A DNA stretch of 64,000 nucleotides from Nephromyces sp. MM_2019 (GCA_015657535.1 JADHZB010001894.1:109999-173998), one strand, 5' to 3'. Shown: positions 39,078-52,359, numbered from the stretch's first letter. A program made the numbers and translations. Notes: generated from the sequence alone by a model not told the origin.

Positions 39078-40958
39078 TTACTTTATTGCTTCACTTTGCT
39101 CTTCAGTAACTGTTTTCGCTGTGTACCTGCCTTCCAGTATATCAAATACTCCCTCATTCATAGTCTGCAGGTACAGTTTCCCCTTTGATTTTTCTGAAAC
39201 GGTCAAAAGTTCTTCTCCAGTGCTCTTGCTAGAATCGGTTAGAGGCAAGGGAGCGACCTCCTTGCTGACGATAGCTGGAGCTGCTTGAGGCTTGGCTTTA
39301 CTGGTTCCAAAAGGGATAGAACGAGATGACTTTACCGCAACTTTGCGCTTCTCTCCAGCCAAACTATCGTTAATAGACACGCTGTTGATGCTAGCTTTCT
39401 TCTTCACAGGAGGTAATGAGGCGGTAGTGATGTTGAGGGGGGATGCATCCTATAAAGCCAAAAGGTAAAAAAGTAGTTATGATGACTTTTACAGGTGGTA
39501 TTTTCCGTGTTTGATTAAGCTAGTAATCACAATCAAAAATTTTGGGTGTGAACAGGGGAGCTATGGTAACTATGATAGTAAAGCCAAAATTTAGAATGAA
39601 AACTACCTCACCGCAGAAAAAGCTTCCTTTTCAGATGGCGGGTGACTTAAAACTTGGGGTAATTTATTAATCCCCGTGTTATGCATTAATAGAAGCTTTG
39701 AAGTTTTCGTGAGCTGCACCTTGAAAAAGAATCCTGCACCTGTTTTGCTATGTCTTTTTCCATTTAAGGCCTGCAAAATTAACAATGCTTTTATCAGAAT
39801 TAATATCTGATGTTAATTTACTGCCTTTTATAATATTGAACCAGATTCTCTAAAAATCAGTTTATTAAATCATACAATTTATCCCTATTTCACACTACGT
39901 ATTCCGAAGAGTCGAGCTAACAAAGTCAAAAGTCTTTTTACTTTTACACGGTGTACATAAAGTGGTATATTTATTGCTCCACTATAGTGCAAAATCAGGG
40001 TAAAAGCTCTTATTTTCAGGAATGCCGCATAAATTTTTTATTATTTTCATCGGTGGTTCTTCCAGTGGTCTCAATAAAAAAGCAAAATAACCTAAATATG
40101 CTCGGATAAGAAAAACAGACGGGTAGCAGAGATACTAAGCCTGTATTTCATCAAACTGAGTACGAACTTAGATAGCAAAGTTCCCCTATATGTGAGTTCA
40201 CATGCAACTCTTTGAAGAATTACTTTAGCCAGCTGCAGTACTTTTTTGACCTTTTGAGCTTTATCAGCATCCTCAAGACACTGAAAATCAACGAAGAATC
40301 TCTGCGGACCACCTTTAGCGCTTAATGGAAATCTCAGTCCATCCTCACCTCCCTTTAAAGGACCGACTGAAAGAGCAATAACACAGAAAGCGAGATAATA
40401 TTATGGCAGTATAAACCACGAGTCATTGAAAGCATTGTAGAGACATGGAAATTTAAGCAACTCGCGGAGGAGGTCCTCCCTTCCTTTATAGGACGTTCGA
40501 GCACCAAAAATAATATTTGCAAAGTCTTGTGGGTACGGCCGCGTATGCATAAGAGCAAACATGAAGAAGCTTTAAGTAGTTTGTACGCATTAGAAACACA
40601 TTAAGTCTATAAAAGGTTTAGCAAAAAAAGCAGATGAATAATTACACTTTGGTAGAGAAAAGCTTCACGCCAGCATTTCATCATTAAATGAAGACAATAT
40701 ATCTCTGAACACAGAAGAACAAAGATAGAAATAAAAACAAAATCAGAACAAGTTTGTATCGATGCGGATACGAATTTTCATACGGTTACAAAAAGAAATA
40801 AAACAATAATACAGAATTAACGACTAGATGAGATGCGTCGATTAACGTTTACCTCATATCATGTGTAGCTTACATGCAGCAAAGATTTCCACAATCTCAG
40901 TTCGTGACAGACCTTTCGGGAGAGCCTCACATATAATCGAACCAGCCAGCGCAGACAT
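39078..40958 (-). CDS. RRM-domain RNA-binding protein, eIF3b-RRM-like
   Basis: Four exons: 40874-40958 (ATG at 40956-40958), 40224-40366, 39612-39770 and 39078-39449. All are in phase and give about 252 residues. Residues 7-100 form one RNA-recognition motif. Strand 1 is SIICEALPKG, helix 1 is RTEIVEIFAAFGPLKG, an RNP1-like strand is GGPQRFFVDFQ, helix 2 is EDADKAQKVKKVLQLAKALNG and the last strand is GAGFFFKVQLTK. The aromatic RNP1 positions are kept. The helix-2/strand-4 pattern resembles the eIF3b RRM, but there is no propeller after it. Instead a low-complexity tail follows (Ser/Lys/Ala/Pro), ending with VFDILEGRYTAKTVTEEQ. The first three donors and acceptors are good. The TAA stop overlaps a perfect donor word (AA/gtaagt at 39081), so the gene might continue leftward. 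The exact orthologue is not identified. Confidence 0.7.
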
Positions 40959-43934
40959 GTTTCGGCTCGAGCAGTATTTATGAGGTGAAGTGCATGAGAA
41001 TCAAGGCTTAATGCGTCATGATACCAAAAATTCCATAAATTTACGGATATTATGCAGCAATCCTACCCATATATGATGGCTACTCATCCAAACTAAAAGA
41101 TGTCTACAAAAAAAACAGTAAAAAAATAATACGCCTCCAGCGATGATAGCATCATCTCAACATTAGGAGAAATCATCAGTTTTTCTGCCCAAGCAGGATA
41201 CATCGTATAAGTAGGAACGTGTCCAGCGAATATAATTCGTCTGGAGATAGCTTCCAGGCTATGACGCTCCTAAACATAGCAGAATATCAGCATACCACCA
41301 TCCTTTTCGACGTAACTATAAGTGGAGCATGATCCTGAAAATGATGCATTCTGCCTATTTTACGAGCTCCTCAATGTTAGAATATTGGCAATTCGCTGGG
41401 ATTCTTGATGGAGCATAAAAGAATCGATTTCTTTTTTACTACGAATCAGGAACATAACATGCGCTTAAAAGTTCACTACACTTGTGCCTCAATCTGCTTT
41501 TCTGCGCTATGGATTTGATACGATATCATTGAGCCAACAGAACTTGTTTTCTCCCGCTTTGGTATCTCTTAGTCTTCATACCTTCTCCATCTTTCTGTAT
41601 GGTGTAAACAATTATTACCCACAGCGTCAGCAACACAGTAATTATGTGCCTGCAGGTGTTTTAGAGCTGGTATCCTGCCGATTTTTGCGTGATGAACGGA
41701 GGTAGGAGGCGAACTGAGGCTACGTTAGGAGCATATGATTTTAGCTTAAACCATCAACTGGGAACTCAAAATTAGTGTAAGTGCTGGGGCCACAATTATG
41801 AAGCGATAATGAAATGCCTTTTTCACAGGATTGCGCAAGATGCATGTACAACCACCAAAACTCTGAATCCAGAGAGCCAAATTCACATGAATTTCATCAT
41901 GAATTCGAAAGTCCTAGAAATAACAGGCTTCCTCGTGAGCTTCGACTTGAAAATTAGAGAAGATAAAAGGTCCTTAAGCTGCTCTCTTTATCGAATTTCC
42001 ACTGCATACCAGTTTATCGCCCATTTTACAGGTTAGAATCATTGAAGCTGCTCAAGCAAATTTAGTTCGTCACTCAGTATTCTCAGGTATGCAAAAAAGA
42101 TTAATCTGCTACTTTGGCATTTGCTGGTCATACTATTTCACCAGAGAGTGAGTTCCTAATCTGTGAATTCTCAAGTCTAAAGCACTCCCCGTTGTATTTT
42201 TCATACGGAGTCTTTATACTAACATCGATAGTACCAGTACGAACCACTCGTCACTTTGATCAACGGCAAAATACTGCACCCTGCGAGGCCTTTTGAATGG
42301 CAAATAGAAAAATCATCGCGCGAGGGTGGATGGCTGGATATACAGATTGCTTTTGTGTAAAAGATGTATACTCACGCTGAAAGCGAGGAGTTGGAAAGCC
42401 GGTTAGGCGCCTTTTGACAAAAAAAGTGTTGAATCGTTTGTCCTAGAGAAAGCTGCGGGCATCAAGCCACGTTCCACTGAGAATAGGTACTATTTCATCG
42501 CGTCACAGCTTTTCGAAAACATCAGCCAGTTTATTAGTAGGTAGTACACAAGAAAATCGCTAGTTCTCAAAAATTTGTGGCTTTGATTTTCTTGGAATAA
42601 AGCCATGTATTCGGAGCTATCTTTGCATATTCATTTCTTTACGTATCTATTTGATGCTAATCTAAACACATCCAGTAAACCCTGTTTTCCATCCCGCGCA
42701 TATAAGCCTTTGCGTCACTCGGACTATGCATGCACTGCATTTGAATGCTTCTGCTTTGCTTCATGAATTCCGAGATTTGCTGCAATAGTCTGCGCTATGA
42801 ATTCTCTTTTGGACAAAAAATGTATATACTCCCGGTGTAATTGCCTTTTAAACAAACTTCAAGGCAATTGGATGAAAAGCGCTGCAGTAATTCCTCAGAA
42901 ATTTTTTTAACTCTTTAACAAACTCATTTTGAAAAAAGTTCCATATTTTTTTTTCAAACGGTCATTTCAAATTTTTTTTACCCTTTCTTTTTTTTGCAAT
43001 TTCTTGCATAGATGGGCCATCTTCATCATAAAATTGCCTTGATTTTCGCTTTTTGTGTATGTTGAACGCTGCTAGTGAGGAGATTACTTCAAAAATCCTC
43101 CGCATTCCTTTACCGTACAACTTAATTTTCATCTTCGCTGCGTGATGACGTTGCCTCTCCTGTGTGCACACTATCGGTGTCTGTGAATGCCGCTTGGGTA
43201 TTGGAGGTATTTGATTAGATGCTTCTGTTTGTGTGGATCTTGGTCATCTTGATATTGTGGAGTATTTGATTAGATGCTTCTGTTTTTGTGTATTTTTGTC
43301 GTTTTCCTGGTATATTTTTGGTCTTGGACGTTGCTTTTTTTTTATTTTGTAAGCCTTTTAGTAATTGTTTTCTTTGAATGGCTATTCAAGCCTTAATTGT
43401 GCAGAACTGTCACCCTAGTAGGCATTCTACTGACAATTTCCAGCTACCTTTTTATCTCCTTATTAATTGTGCGACAATGCGTAGACTCATTTGCGATAAT
43501 GTATATCTCTCCTTTTTCCTACGCAACCTTTCTGTTACTCTTTGGTACGCAGTCATGTAGTGTATACACATCCTTCTCAAGAGTTATACAGAAAGATTAC
43601 CGGCACAACCCATTGTGATTTTCAAATTTTGGTGTAGGTCTCTGCTGCTTTTGTGCGCAATCCGCAGAGAGGTGAAGATAAAACCTCAGGCGATAATGAA
43701 TAGGCAATTCTTTCTTATTCTTTATTGGTGAAACGCACGGATTTACAGATGTTTTTGTTGATAATGCAGGAAGCTCAAGGCAGTTATGTTTCTATAATTG
43801 GAGTTTGGATGTATGCTAAATTTTTTTAGACATTTGCTTTCCAGAAACTAGGAAAAGCGGTTAATGTTTCGAAAAATTACGGTATTGCATTCTAGGAACA
43901 AGTATTGTTTGTATATGCTACCAAATAAGAAAGA
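40959..43934. other. unresolved divergent interval with conflicting coding signals
   Basis: It separates the RRM gene (minus) from the SPF30 gene (plus) and should hold both promoters. Between 41160 and 41330, protein-like frames are open on both strands at once, so no strand could be chosen. On the plus strand, 41484-42300 contains several longer open frames and one acceptor/donor-bounded stretch (about 42032-42088, VRIIEAAQANLVRHSVFS). On the minus strand, 42962-43135 encodes a Lys-rich frame starting MKIKLYGKGMRRIFEV. At least one additional gene is likely, but it is not resolved. Confidence 0.35.
43207..43290. repeat. 55-bp spaced direct repeat, two copies
   Basis: The word gtatttgattagatgcttct occurs at 43207 and again at 43262. 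Similar T/G-rich sequence follows each copy, giving a 55-bp period in about one and a half copies. Confidence 0.75.
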
Positions 43935-46900
43935 ATGACTGAGTTTGCTGATAGTGCCGAGGAGCTTCAGGTAACTGACTTGCTTTTAGTAAAAAAGCCT
44001 GTGATTACAATGTTTAACTCTATTTTTTCTGGTATGTTTTACGAGGAAGAAGTGCGATGTTTTTCGAATCTACTAGGTCGTATGCTGGTTTTTATTGCAT
44101 CTTTTCTTTTTGAGATGATGAGGGCATACATTCCTAACCTCCACTTGTTTTTGTAAAGGCATTGGACGCATAGAAGTACATCAGCTCCTCAGTTTCTGAT
44201 ATTTTTGCTTCCACTTGTTCCGGAATTATATGAACTCGAGCTAAATATCGTCATTTGTTTGCAATAAACTCAGCTGATTTTAACGATTTAGTTCTGCACT
44301 GAGCATCCCTATCCGGGAGTGTTTGAGTTAATGCTATTCCTTTGAAGTTTTATCGTTTCTGCAGTCCTTTTTTTGTTATAAATTTTGTGTGTGTAGTTTC
44401 AGGAGGAGTATCTCTCGAGCTTTTTTCTCTATTCAAAACTGAGTGGCGATAGTTTTATATTTTCTCTGCTTGTTTTCTTTGTGAGCTATGCTTAACCTAC
44501 CTATAGGCAAAAGGCCTGTTCAGAATACTTAACATAAATGCCTTTAAGTGGCTAATTTGTCTTTTGGGGAGAGTCATACTCTGATGGAAAAAAAATCCTC
44601 TACATTCTCCACTAGAAATCAAGCTATACTCACCAATACTAAATCCTCGATATACCTACTACTATTAATAGTATTTGAGTGTCTGAATTTGCATCTTATA
44701 TGTTGAGGCTATACGTCAATTTTTATGCGTATGGTTTCTTCTGTTGCCTAGTTTGAAGAGTCTAGTCTATAACCGAGAAAAAACTCATGATAATGTCGGG
44801 TCTTTTTAATTTTAAAAGTGAGTGTCTATCCTTAGTTGCTGGCATCCTGAAAGCGTCTTCCTTTTCTTCAGAGTTTTTTTTTTGTAAATTTTGTGCGCAG
44901 TTGAAGCTTCAGCAGTACAAGCAGCAGCTCCAAGCTGTTGATGATACGCTGAAATTACATCCTGAGGAAGAGTCGTTGATCAAACTCCAAGCAGAATTAA
45001 GAGAAATCATTTCCTTGACTGAAGACTTGATTCAGTTCAAGCAGCAAAATGAGGAGGAAGTAGAGGAAATACAGACAGGAATAGCTGGTATAACGAGTTC
45101 ACAATGATGTACATTGTGCTCATACGAGCATAATGATGTAGATTATGCTTGCATGCAGAGGATGATTATACGAGCGTATAGAGTATCCTTATACAAGCAT
45201 TTAGCTTATGCCTATACATATATATTGCCTTATGATTTTTTTGTTTTTTTAAGCTTTCGTTCTGGACTAAAAACCACTCATTTTCAAGTCAGTATATATA
45301 TGAACTCCATGTATTGTTATATATGAGCTTGCATATCGCAGTGTATGCAATCGATAGGCAACACACATATATAGCTATCGCCTTTGTGTAAGTTGAGATT
45401 TGTATGTTTAATTTTGGTAGCATTTCTTTTCTACTAGCCCTAAGCTCTTATGTGAAGTTATTTTTATCCTGTTGCTTCTTACTGAGAACAAGTGCTGTTT
45501 GAAGATAGCTCCAAAGAGAGTAGAGGCATAGAAATGCTTCTAGGTTTTCTCCTGTAGATGAATTGTCTGAAGAGGTTGTAGGATTAGAAATTTTTAATAA
45601 CTATTTTATTTGGGTATTTTTATGCTGTTTCTGTCACATTGGTGTACAAAGCTTCTTTCGTGTATGAATTTTCAAAGTTGCCCTTCCAGAAGTTTTTAGC
45701 CTCTTCTTTCATTGATGGTTTAACTCGATTGGCGTTTGATTCGTCTATGAAATTCCACCAGTTTGTGGTTTTTTTTGACATATTTAGCCAGTTGAAAGAA
45801 AGTGCGATGGTTAATGACGATCTTGATTGGATAATTTTGAAGTTTTTGTTCTTTCTATTTCCCCTAGCAAAATTTGCTAGTTTTTCGGTTTCGTTTTTCT
45901 TATGAAGCTGTCTGACGGTGTGATACTAAGTTTAATGAAAAAATGCTTGTTTCTGCCTTTTGTTTAATTTGGATGAGTTCAGCTCAAAATTGTCGAGATT
46001 TCCACTTGCTCATAGCAAAGAAAATTCCCTTTTGTGTGCATTGCACTTTATAATTATCTAAAATAAGCCTTGATTGCGGTTTTAATGAGCTTTTGTGAAG
46101 AAATAAGTAGCACAGGATCCGTAGTCACTGGAATGGATGCATGGAATTCGAATTATTCGCTTGTTTTGCTTTATTAGTAAATTAAAAAACGCTTTCTTCT
46201 AGAGCCATTGATCTTATTCACACACAGTGATGCTCGCATAGTGATTTGCCCACTCACGCACACGTTTTTTTATTGCATCCTTGCCGAATATTTTTTCAAA
46301 TGCGTCATCCAGCGAGTTTCTCTCTCCAAGCTGCTACACACTTTGCATGAGATTTCCGTGATTTCATATTTTAGATATCGGTATAAGTCTTCAAGCTGAT
46401 GGAGCATCCTTATCTGAGGCAACAGAATCTGCCTCTGGTGTGCGAACGGTCCCACCAACTCAGCCTGATTTACGAGCTAAAAAGCTAGAATCTCTTATAG
46501 GACGTACTTGCCAAGCCCCATATGAGAATAAACCGTATTTTGCTGAAATTTTGAAGATTTATTGGTCGAAAAGATTGGTATGTTTAGCTTCTTCAGACTG
46601 GGTTTTTGTGTTGGTGGTGTGTGTGTGTGCATTTTGAGAAAATATATTGTTGCACACAGAATTCACTTTTGTCTTTCCATCTTCCCGGCTCATCAGTTTT
46701 CTCAGTTGCTTTGATGCTTGAAATCAAAGTAGCCTGTTGAACTTTGCCTATGCTATTCGTGTGTGATATTATTTTCATTGTGTGCTGCATTTGATGATGC
46801 TTTGCTTTTATCCTATGCTCGTGCTTAGATTTGGTGCTTTTAGTTATTGTTTTTTTTATGTGTGTTGGCAGTTATGTGGCTCATTTAAAGTGTTTTTTGC

Positions 46901-49900
46901 TTCCGCGGCTGATTGTACCTTTTAGAATGTGTGTGGGGTGCTTGTTTGCGTGTGTCTTGTTATGCTTCTCTTATAGTTAGCTTGTGTGTTGAGTGATTTC
47001 CCTCTTATAATCTCTATTCGTGTGTTGGGTTATGCCCCTATTATAATTCGTTTATGTGTGCGTTGCGGGATATTCCTATTGCAATTTTTATATGTTGATT
47101 AATACCCCTCTTATAGTGTCTCTGAGTGCACATCTTGTATGATTCCCCTCTTATAATATGTGTGCGCATGTGTGTGTGTATGTGTATATGTGTGTGAGTG
47201 TGTGAGTGTGTGAGTGAGTGTGTATGTGTGTGTTTGGTATTGTGAATCGCATAAAGTGAATGTTACCTTGCTTTACATTGCAAAGTAAGGATGGTTTTTT
47301 TTGTACGTGTTAGCCCATGAAAGCAGCACTTTTCCAGTGTGTCTGTCCTTCTCTGTGTGCGTCCTTTCAGCTGAGCGAGTGTGCTCTCGTTGAATTCGTT
47401 GGTTGGGGAAATCGCGCCGAGTGTTTGCTCACTCAATTGAAGCTTTTACAGCCTCCTCCTCCTTCGGCATGTTTAGTTGGTGCCCGTATGCAAGGAATCT
47501 ATGCTGAGGATGGGTATGAATTTTTTCGAGTTGTGATGTTGGCACTATGTGCTATATAGTGTGTGTGTGTTGACTTCTAGATAATTATCCCATGATATGC
47601 AGAGCAGACCTGATTCATGATGAGTAAAGTGAAGATGCGGCAGACACAGCATACGCACCCCATACACAACACATCACTCGGCATGCACAGCATGCCCACC
47701 GAATATTATAAACATACACCCAACTCCGTGCGCACACACACAGGAGACATACCACGAAAACCCCCATCCGTGCACACCACGTGCACCACATACACTTCAA
47801 TCCAAGCACGCCATACCCATCTCTTGCCATGCAAAACTTACAGAGCACACTCATCCCACTCTGCCATACACGCTCACCGCAGATGACAAGCTCCCCATAC
47901 GCCACCCCACGCTCCATCTTACACACCACCTCACACACCACCCAAAACACCACCCCACGCACTTGTTTTTGGAGGAGTCTATCCTTCCCCACCCCGGCAT
48001 TGTGTGGTATATCAGTGCTTCTGTGCTACTAGTTTCTCACGCATAGTCATTTTCTGTGTGTGCATATGGATGAGAGCATGTGTGTACTCACTCCTTTCCA
48101 TGAAGAGGGGTAAATTCGTATCTTTAGGAATATTTAGATGTGTTTTTGCAAACAATCGCATTATATGCTTGAGCTTACGCTTTTATCCGCCCCAAGGATT
48201 TTAAAATCAGATTTACAGAGTAAAAATAGTGTTGCTATATATAGAAGAGTGCAGATTGAGAGAGAAGGAGGAAAAATAGATTAGAGCTTTTTTTTGCTGT
48301 TAAATGATACTGAAAACTGGCGAATTCTCGTTATATAGGCTTTTGAGGTGTTTGATATTTTTTGAGGGTTTTTGAGTTTTTTTGAGGTTTGTTAAGTTTT
48401 TTGAGGTTTGTTGAGGTTTTTCGATAAGATAAAATCTACTCTCTGCTTAAAAGTGATTGAATTCTCTGTAGAAATGTGAGGAGGCGACCTGTATAGTATT
48501 TTTGGTCTCCTTTCTGGTAATATCTAAGAAATCTCGCAGGAAGAAGCAGCGTTATGGATGCATTTTTTTTGCTTCCCACGATGTACTGCAACTTGCTCTT
48601 TCTAGGAAGTGGTATGACTGCATCATTGACGAACTAACAGCAAATGGTTGCAAAGTTACCTTCACTGACTATGGAAACTCTGAGGAGTTGAAAATTGATA
48701 GGGTAAGTAGCAGGTGTTTTTGGGCTTGACTTTGTGGAAAATTGTGGGTATTGTATGTTAGGTGTGTACATGTGTGTCTAGGTTTGGTTTGTACGTGCGT
48801 TTGTCTGAGTTTATGCGTGTGTTTTGTGCATCTGGATTTGTGAGTGTACTGTGTGTGTATTTATATCTGTAAGTATGCTGTGTGCATTTGGGTTTGTAAG
48901 TGCATTGGGTGTATGTGTAAATGTGGGTGTCGTGCATGTATTGATATGTCGATGTGTTTGGTGTGTGACTGCGTTACATGCATCTAGGTGTGTAATAGAT
49001 ACTTTGCATGTGTGTCTCTTTGTCTAATCGATATTCATATATACAGCATAACTTTTTATAGGTGAGTGCGCAAGGGGCCCCTTCCATAAAGCTTATTTTC
49101 ACTTCCTTTAGGCAGCGAAGATCTCTCTAGATTTTTAATTGCTTAAACTTTTGGCTTTGTGACGAGATACTTTGAATATTGCCCTTGTTGAGTGTGCGTA
49201 ATTTGGCGCCGCTAAAATTTAAATACAATGTTGCTTACCATTGCTCTTTCCTTGCTTTCTTGGCATATATTCTTTTCTTCCGCTTTCCATGCTATTTTCG
49301 TTTCTTCAATTTCTATTTTTTCCATTTTTTTCAGATACGGATCCCAATAAGTTCTCGAAATCCTCCAAAGAGGGTGAAGGAAATAGTAACACCAGGAGGA
49401 TATCGCATCCCAGAATATCTTATGATAAAGCCTACGGGTAATTAAGGGCATGCCACTTTTTTTTGGGATATCTAGTGGGTCCTTCTGTTTTTTTGTGTAG
49501 CACCGATCAGTATTATGATAGCTTTGTTGTGTCTTAAGTTCCTGTTTTTTTTCTTCATTCCGGATAGATGATGAGCATCAGAAGCAGTTGAAAAGAAAGA
49601 AGGTACTAAATTTGAAGAAAGAGCAGCGAATCACCCAAATAGATGAGGAGGCAAACAATCGAGCATCGTCTTGGAGGAAGTTTAACAACAAGGTACTCTT
49701 TACGGATTCCCTTTATCATGTTCCACATCGACTAAGCATGTTTAGAGATTTAAAATGCGGGCTTTTTGCTCTTGAAATGAGCGTACTCTATGTGTAACCC
49801 AGTGTTTTTTTGTTAGCTCCTATCTATTTTAAAGGCTTTTTCATACCACTTTTTTTTGTCAGCTTCGAGTTCTTCTTGAGGCTCTTCATGCAAAACTCTT

Positions 49901-50127
49901 TTTTCTCTCCACCTCTGCCAAATACGTATTATTTTCCTTATACTTTTCAGGCGAAAAGCAAAAAGGTTTCTGGAATTTTCACAGGGAGGAGTCAGCAGTC
50001 AATCTTCAAAAGTAGCGACACCCCGATCGATCTATCGGGTACATCAAAGGCTTCAAAGAACCAAATCGGTGTGTTCCTCCCTCGTAGGAAGCACGATTAT
50101 CAGTCAAATGAAGAGGAGGGAATTTAA
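43935..50127 (+). CDS. SMNDC1: SPF30/SMNDC1-like splicing factor with two Tudor modules
   Basis: SPF30 binds symmetrically dimethylated arginine on Sm proteins through its Tudor domain and helps tri-snRNP join the spliceosome. Eight exons chain in perfect phase: 43935-43970, 44901-45087, 46375-46577, 47371-47513, 48606-48702, 49335-49437, 49568-49692 and 49951-50127 (stop TAA), 356 residues. The N-terminal coiled coil starts MTEFADSAEELQ, then QQYKQQLQAVDDTL and ELREIISLTEDLI, as in SMNDC1. Tudor-like module 1 lies at about residues 112-160 (RTCQAPYENKPYFAEILKI, then ALVEFVGWGNRAECLL). Module 2 lies at about 170-210 (VGARMQGIYAEDGKWYDC, then KVTFTDYGNSEELKI). The basic region (KRKKVLNLKKEQRI) and the tail SWRKFNNK, SGIFTGRSQQSIFKS match the conserved SMNDC1 C-terminus. 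Human SMNDC1 is about 238 residues with one Tudor, so the extra module accounts for much of the added length. Introns reach about 1.3 kb and carry GT-rich repeats. Confidence 0.9.
47159..47236. repeat. GT-rich microsatellite in SPF30 intron
   Basis: An imperfect (TG)n tract with interspersed A, including repeated tgtgtgag words. The whole intron upstream of the 47371 exon is GT-rich. Confidence 0.8.
48341..48422. repeat. T-rich minisatellite (TTTTGAGG-like)
   Basis: At least six irregular copies of a unit close to tttttgaggttt, in the SPF30 intron before the second Tudor exon. Confidence 0.75.
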
Positions 50128-52359
50128 GTGGATAGAAGTTAGTGATATAGTTTCGTTAATTGGTCTACGTGAACCTATTGAAATTTTAAAAATAATAAAG
50201 TAAACGCTGAAACAGAGTTCCTGGATGAATGCGAAGGCCCCGGGGGGGAGGGTGGCATTACTTAAGAAAAAGGAGAAATAAGAAGTTGCGCGCTCTAATA
50301 GTATTTTTAGACCAAGCATTGTTCACAGTCAAAGAGAGCCCTCAGAACTTAGCAGATATAGCACACTCGCTAGCAAGAGGAAGCACGTATACGAAACGCG
50401 GGGGTATATATCCCGATGCATTGGGATATATGAGAGTTAAGCGCCATTAGGAGAGTGATGCGCTAGCAAATAATAAACAAATGTAATTTAGTATTATAGA
50501 AATCCCTTGGCTTGTGGGTTTTATAGACTTAGAGCTCATACCTACACTGCTAATAGTCCGCCCAGTTGTGTCCATTTCTGCAATGAAAGCATGCACTATA
50601 TGTAATGCAGATATGTTTTCTTTTGAACGTCATCTGCACTAAAGAATTGCTGATTTACAATGCGAGCACAAGCTCGCAACGGGGTGCCCCCCCAGCAAAA
50701 TATCAATTAATTAACGCGCCAACGTGTAGCTATTCTCGCAGAGGAAAAGAAAAGGAAGCGTAACTAAAAGGCTGTTAACCGCTTAGATTTAAAACACTTA
50801 CAAATCCGGCAGAAGATACTAGCCGTATGGAACAATAGCAAAAATAAGAATCAGTCCATGTACCTCCCCTTAAACCGCATGGATGAATAGCAAAAGCCCG
50901 ATATTGTTCCATATACCTCCTCTTAAACCGCATGGACGAATGGCAAAAACGCGATATTGCTCCATCTAGCTCTCTTAACTGCTTGGTTAAGGTTGCTTGA
51001 CGCGACTCTGGTACTAGCTTTCCTTTGTTGCATCATCGCGGATGAAGAAACACCAATAATTCGAGTTAGCGCCTACTTAACGGATTTATTTATTGAAATG
51101 TTTGCATTACATCAGCTGAATAGTTCCATTCACATTATTCGCACAAAATTCTACCCCTTGGAGAATAGACATTCCTTATATATGTCTTTGCACGCTGCTT
51201 TTTCGCTAAGATCAATCAATGATTTGGCTCACTATTATTACTAGATTTTCGAAACCCGGCGAACTCGTATTTGCGCGCGCAAAAATAATCACAAGTGCAT
51301 AATAAGAAGCTTGAAGACCTCTAAAGATTTGTACATCTTTATGAAAATATCCGGTTCTTGGTTTTAGCGAAAATGTGCTCGTACTACTCGATAAAAGCTT
51401 ACCGATCATTACACGATTTTTTCTACCAATGACTTCCGTAAGCATCGCCCATTTGATGTGCGTTTATGCTAGGCTCATGGTAAGGTACCACTACTTCATG
51501 ACAGTCTTCTATGAGGATGCCTCAGTTAGCTTCGCTCAAGGCCAGAAAAGATGATTGCGCGTGTGATGCTGTTTTACATAGGAGTTAAAATTCACTACAT
51601 CACAGTTAATAATCCTGGTTTACTATACATATGCCTATTCGTAAATGCTACTATACATGTATATGTACAGAGTAAATGCTCTGAAGAAGCAAGTAGGACA
51701 AATTTCCTTCAGAAGCATGCTGCTAAACAATGATATTCGCGGGCGACTTAACAGACTTCCTTGCTGTTGCGCTAATTTGCCGGACCGCATTGCTTTTCTG
51801 TCTTATATTATGAGCCTCTAGTAATTTATAGTCTCCTAAAATTACTCTCTAAATAAAAGGGCAGACATCAGAAAACAAACTGAGGTAATTTTTTTCTTTT
51901 CATCCGTCAGAGATAGGAAATGAAAAAATCTTCAAGAAAGCTTAGATTTATGCCTCAGCAGGCAGCCCTTGAAGGTGTAATTGAGAGCGTATGCGCGAGC
52001 TAAAGTGTGCGCGGAGTGTATCTCTGATCTCCAGTCTTTCGGCATTTGTGAATAACTTTGCTTTTGAGGAAGCCACAGACACACATGCAGTGACAAGCAA
52101 ACACACACATATACAAGTACACTCTAAGAAACACCCTTAACCCTCCAGGCACTAATAGTTCGTATACGTCAACGAAAGCGCGTTTTTGCCAACAAATAAA
52201 AGCACGTGTGCACGAGTAATTAAAAAGGAGAAGTTCTACTCTGGAAGGCATCCCAACTTCCTCCTTATTCACTTTACTCCATTTTCCCCCCACGGTCTCA
52301 AAGTGATAATAAAAGCAACTTCAACCCCAATATCATCTGTCTCAGATGCTCGGACTTTC
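50128..52359. other. intergenic between convergent SPF30 and PPIL3 genes
   Basis: No exon was recognised. Frames at 50229-50450, 50957-51244 and 51551-51733 lack motifs and splice context. It contains the 53-bp tandem repeat listed separately, and acts as the 3' flank of both neighbours. Confidence 0.45.
50823..50980. repeat. 53-bp tandem repeat, about 2.6 copies
   Basis: Units begin (tccat...) at 50855, 50908 and 50961, spaced exactly 53 bp, with a half copy before them from 50823. Each contains cttaaaccgcatgga and a gatattg word. The third copy decays after about 20 bp. Confidence 0.85.

Noticed and set aside
47615..47992. 125-codon Cys/Val-rich minus-strand frame and its His/Thr-rich plus-strand partner
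   Set aside because: This is CA-rich intron of SPF30 with no splice or family support.
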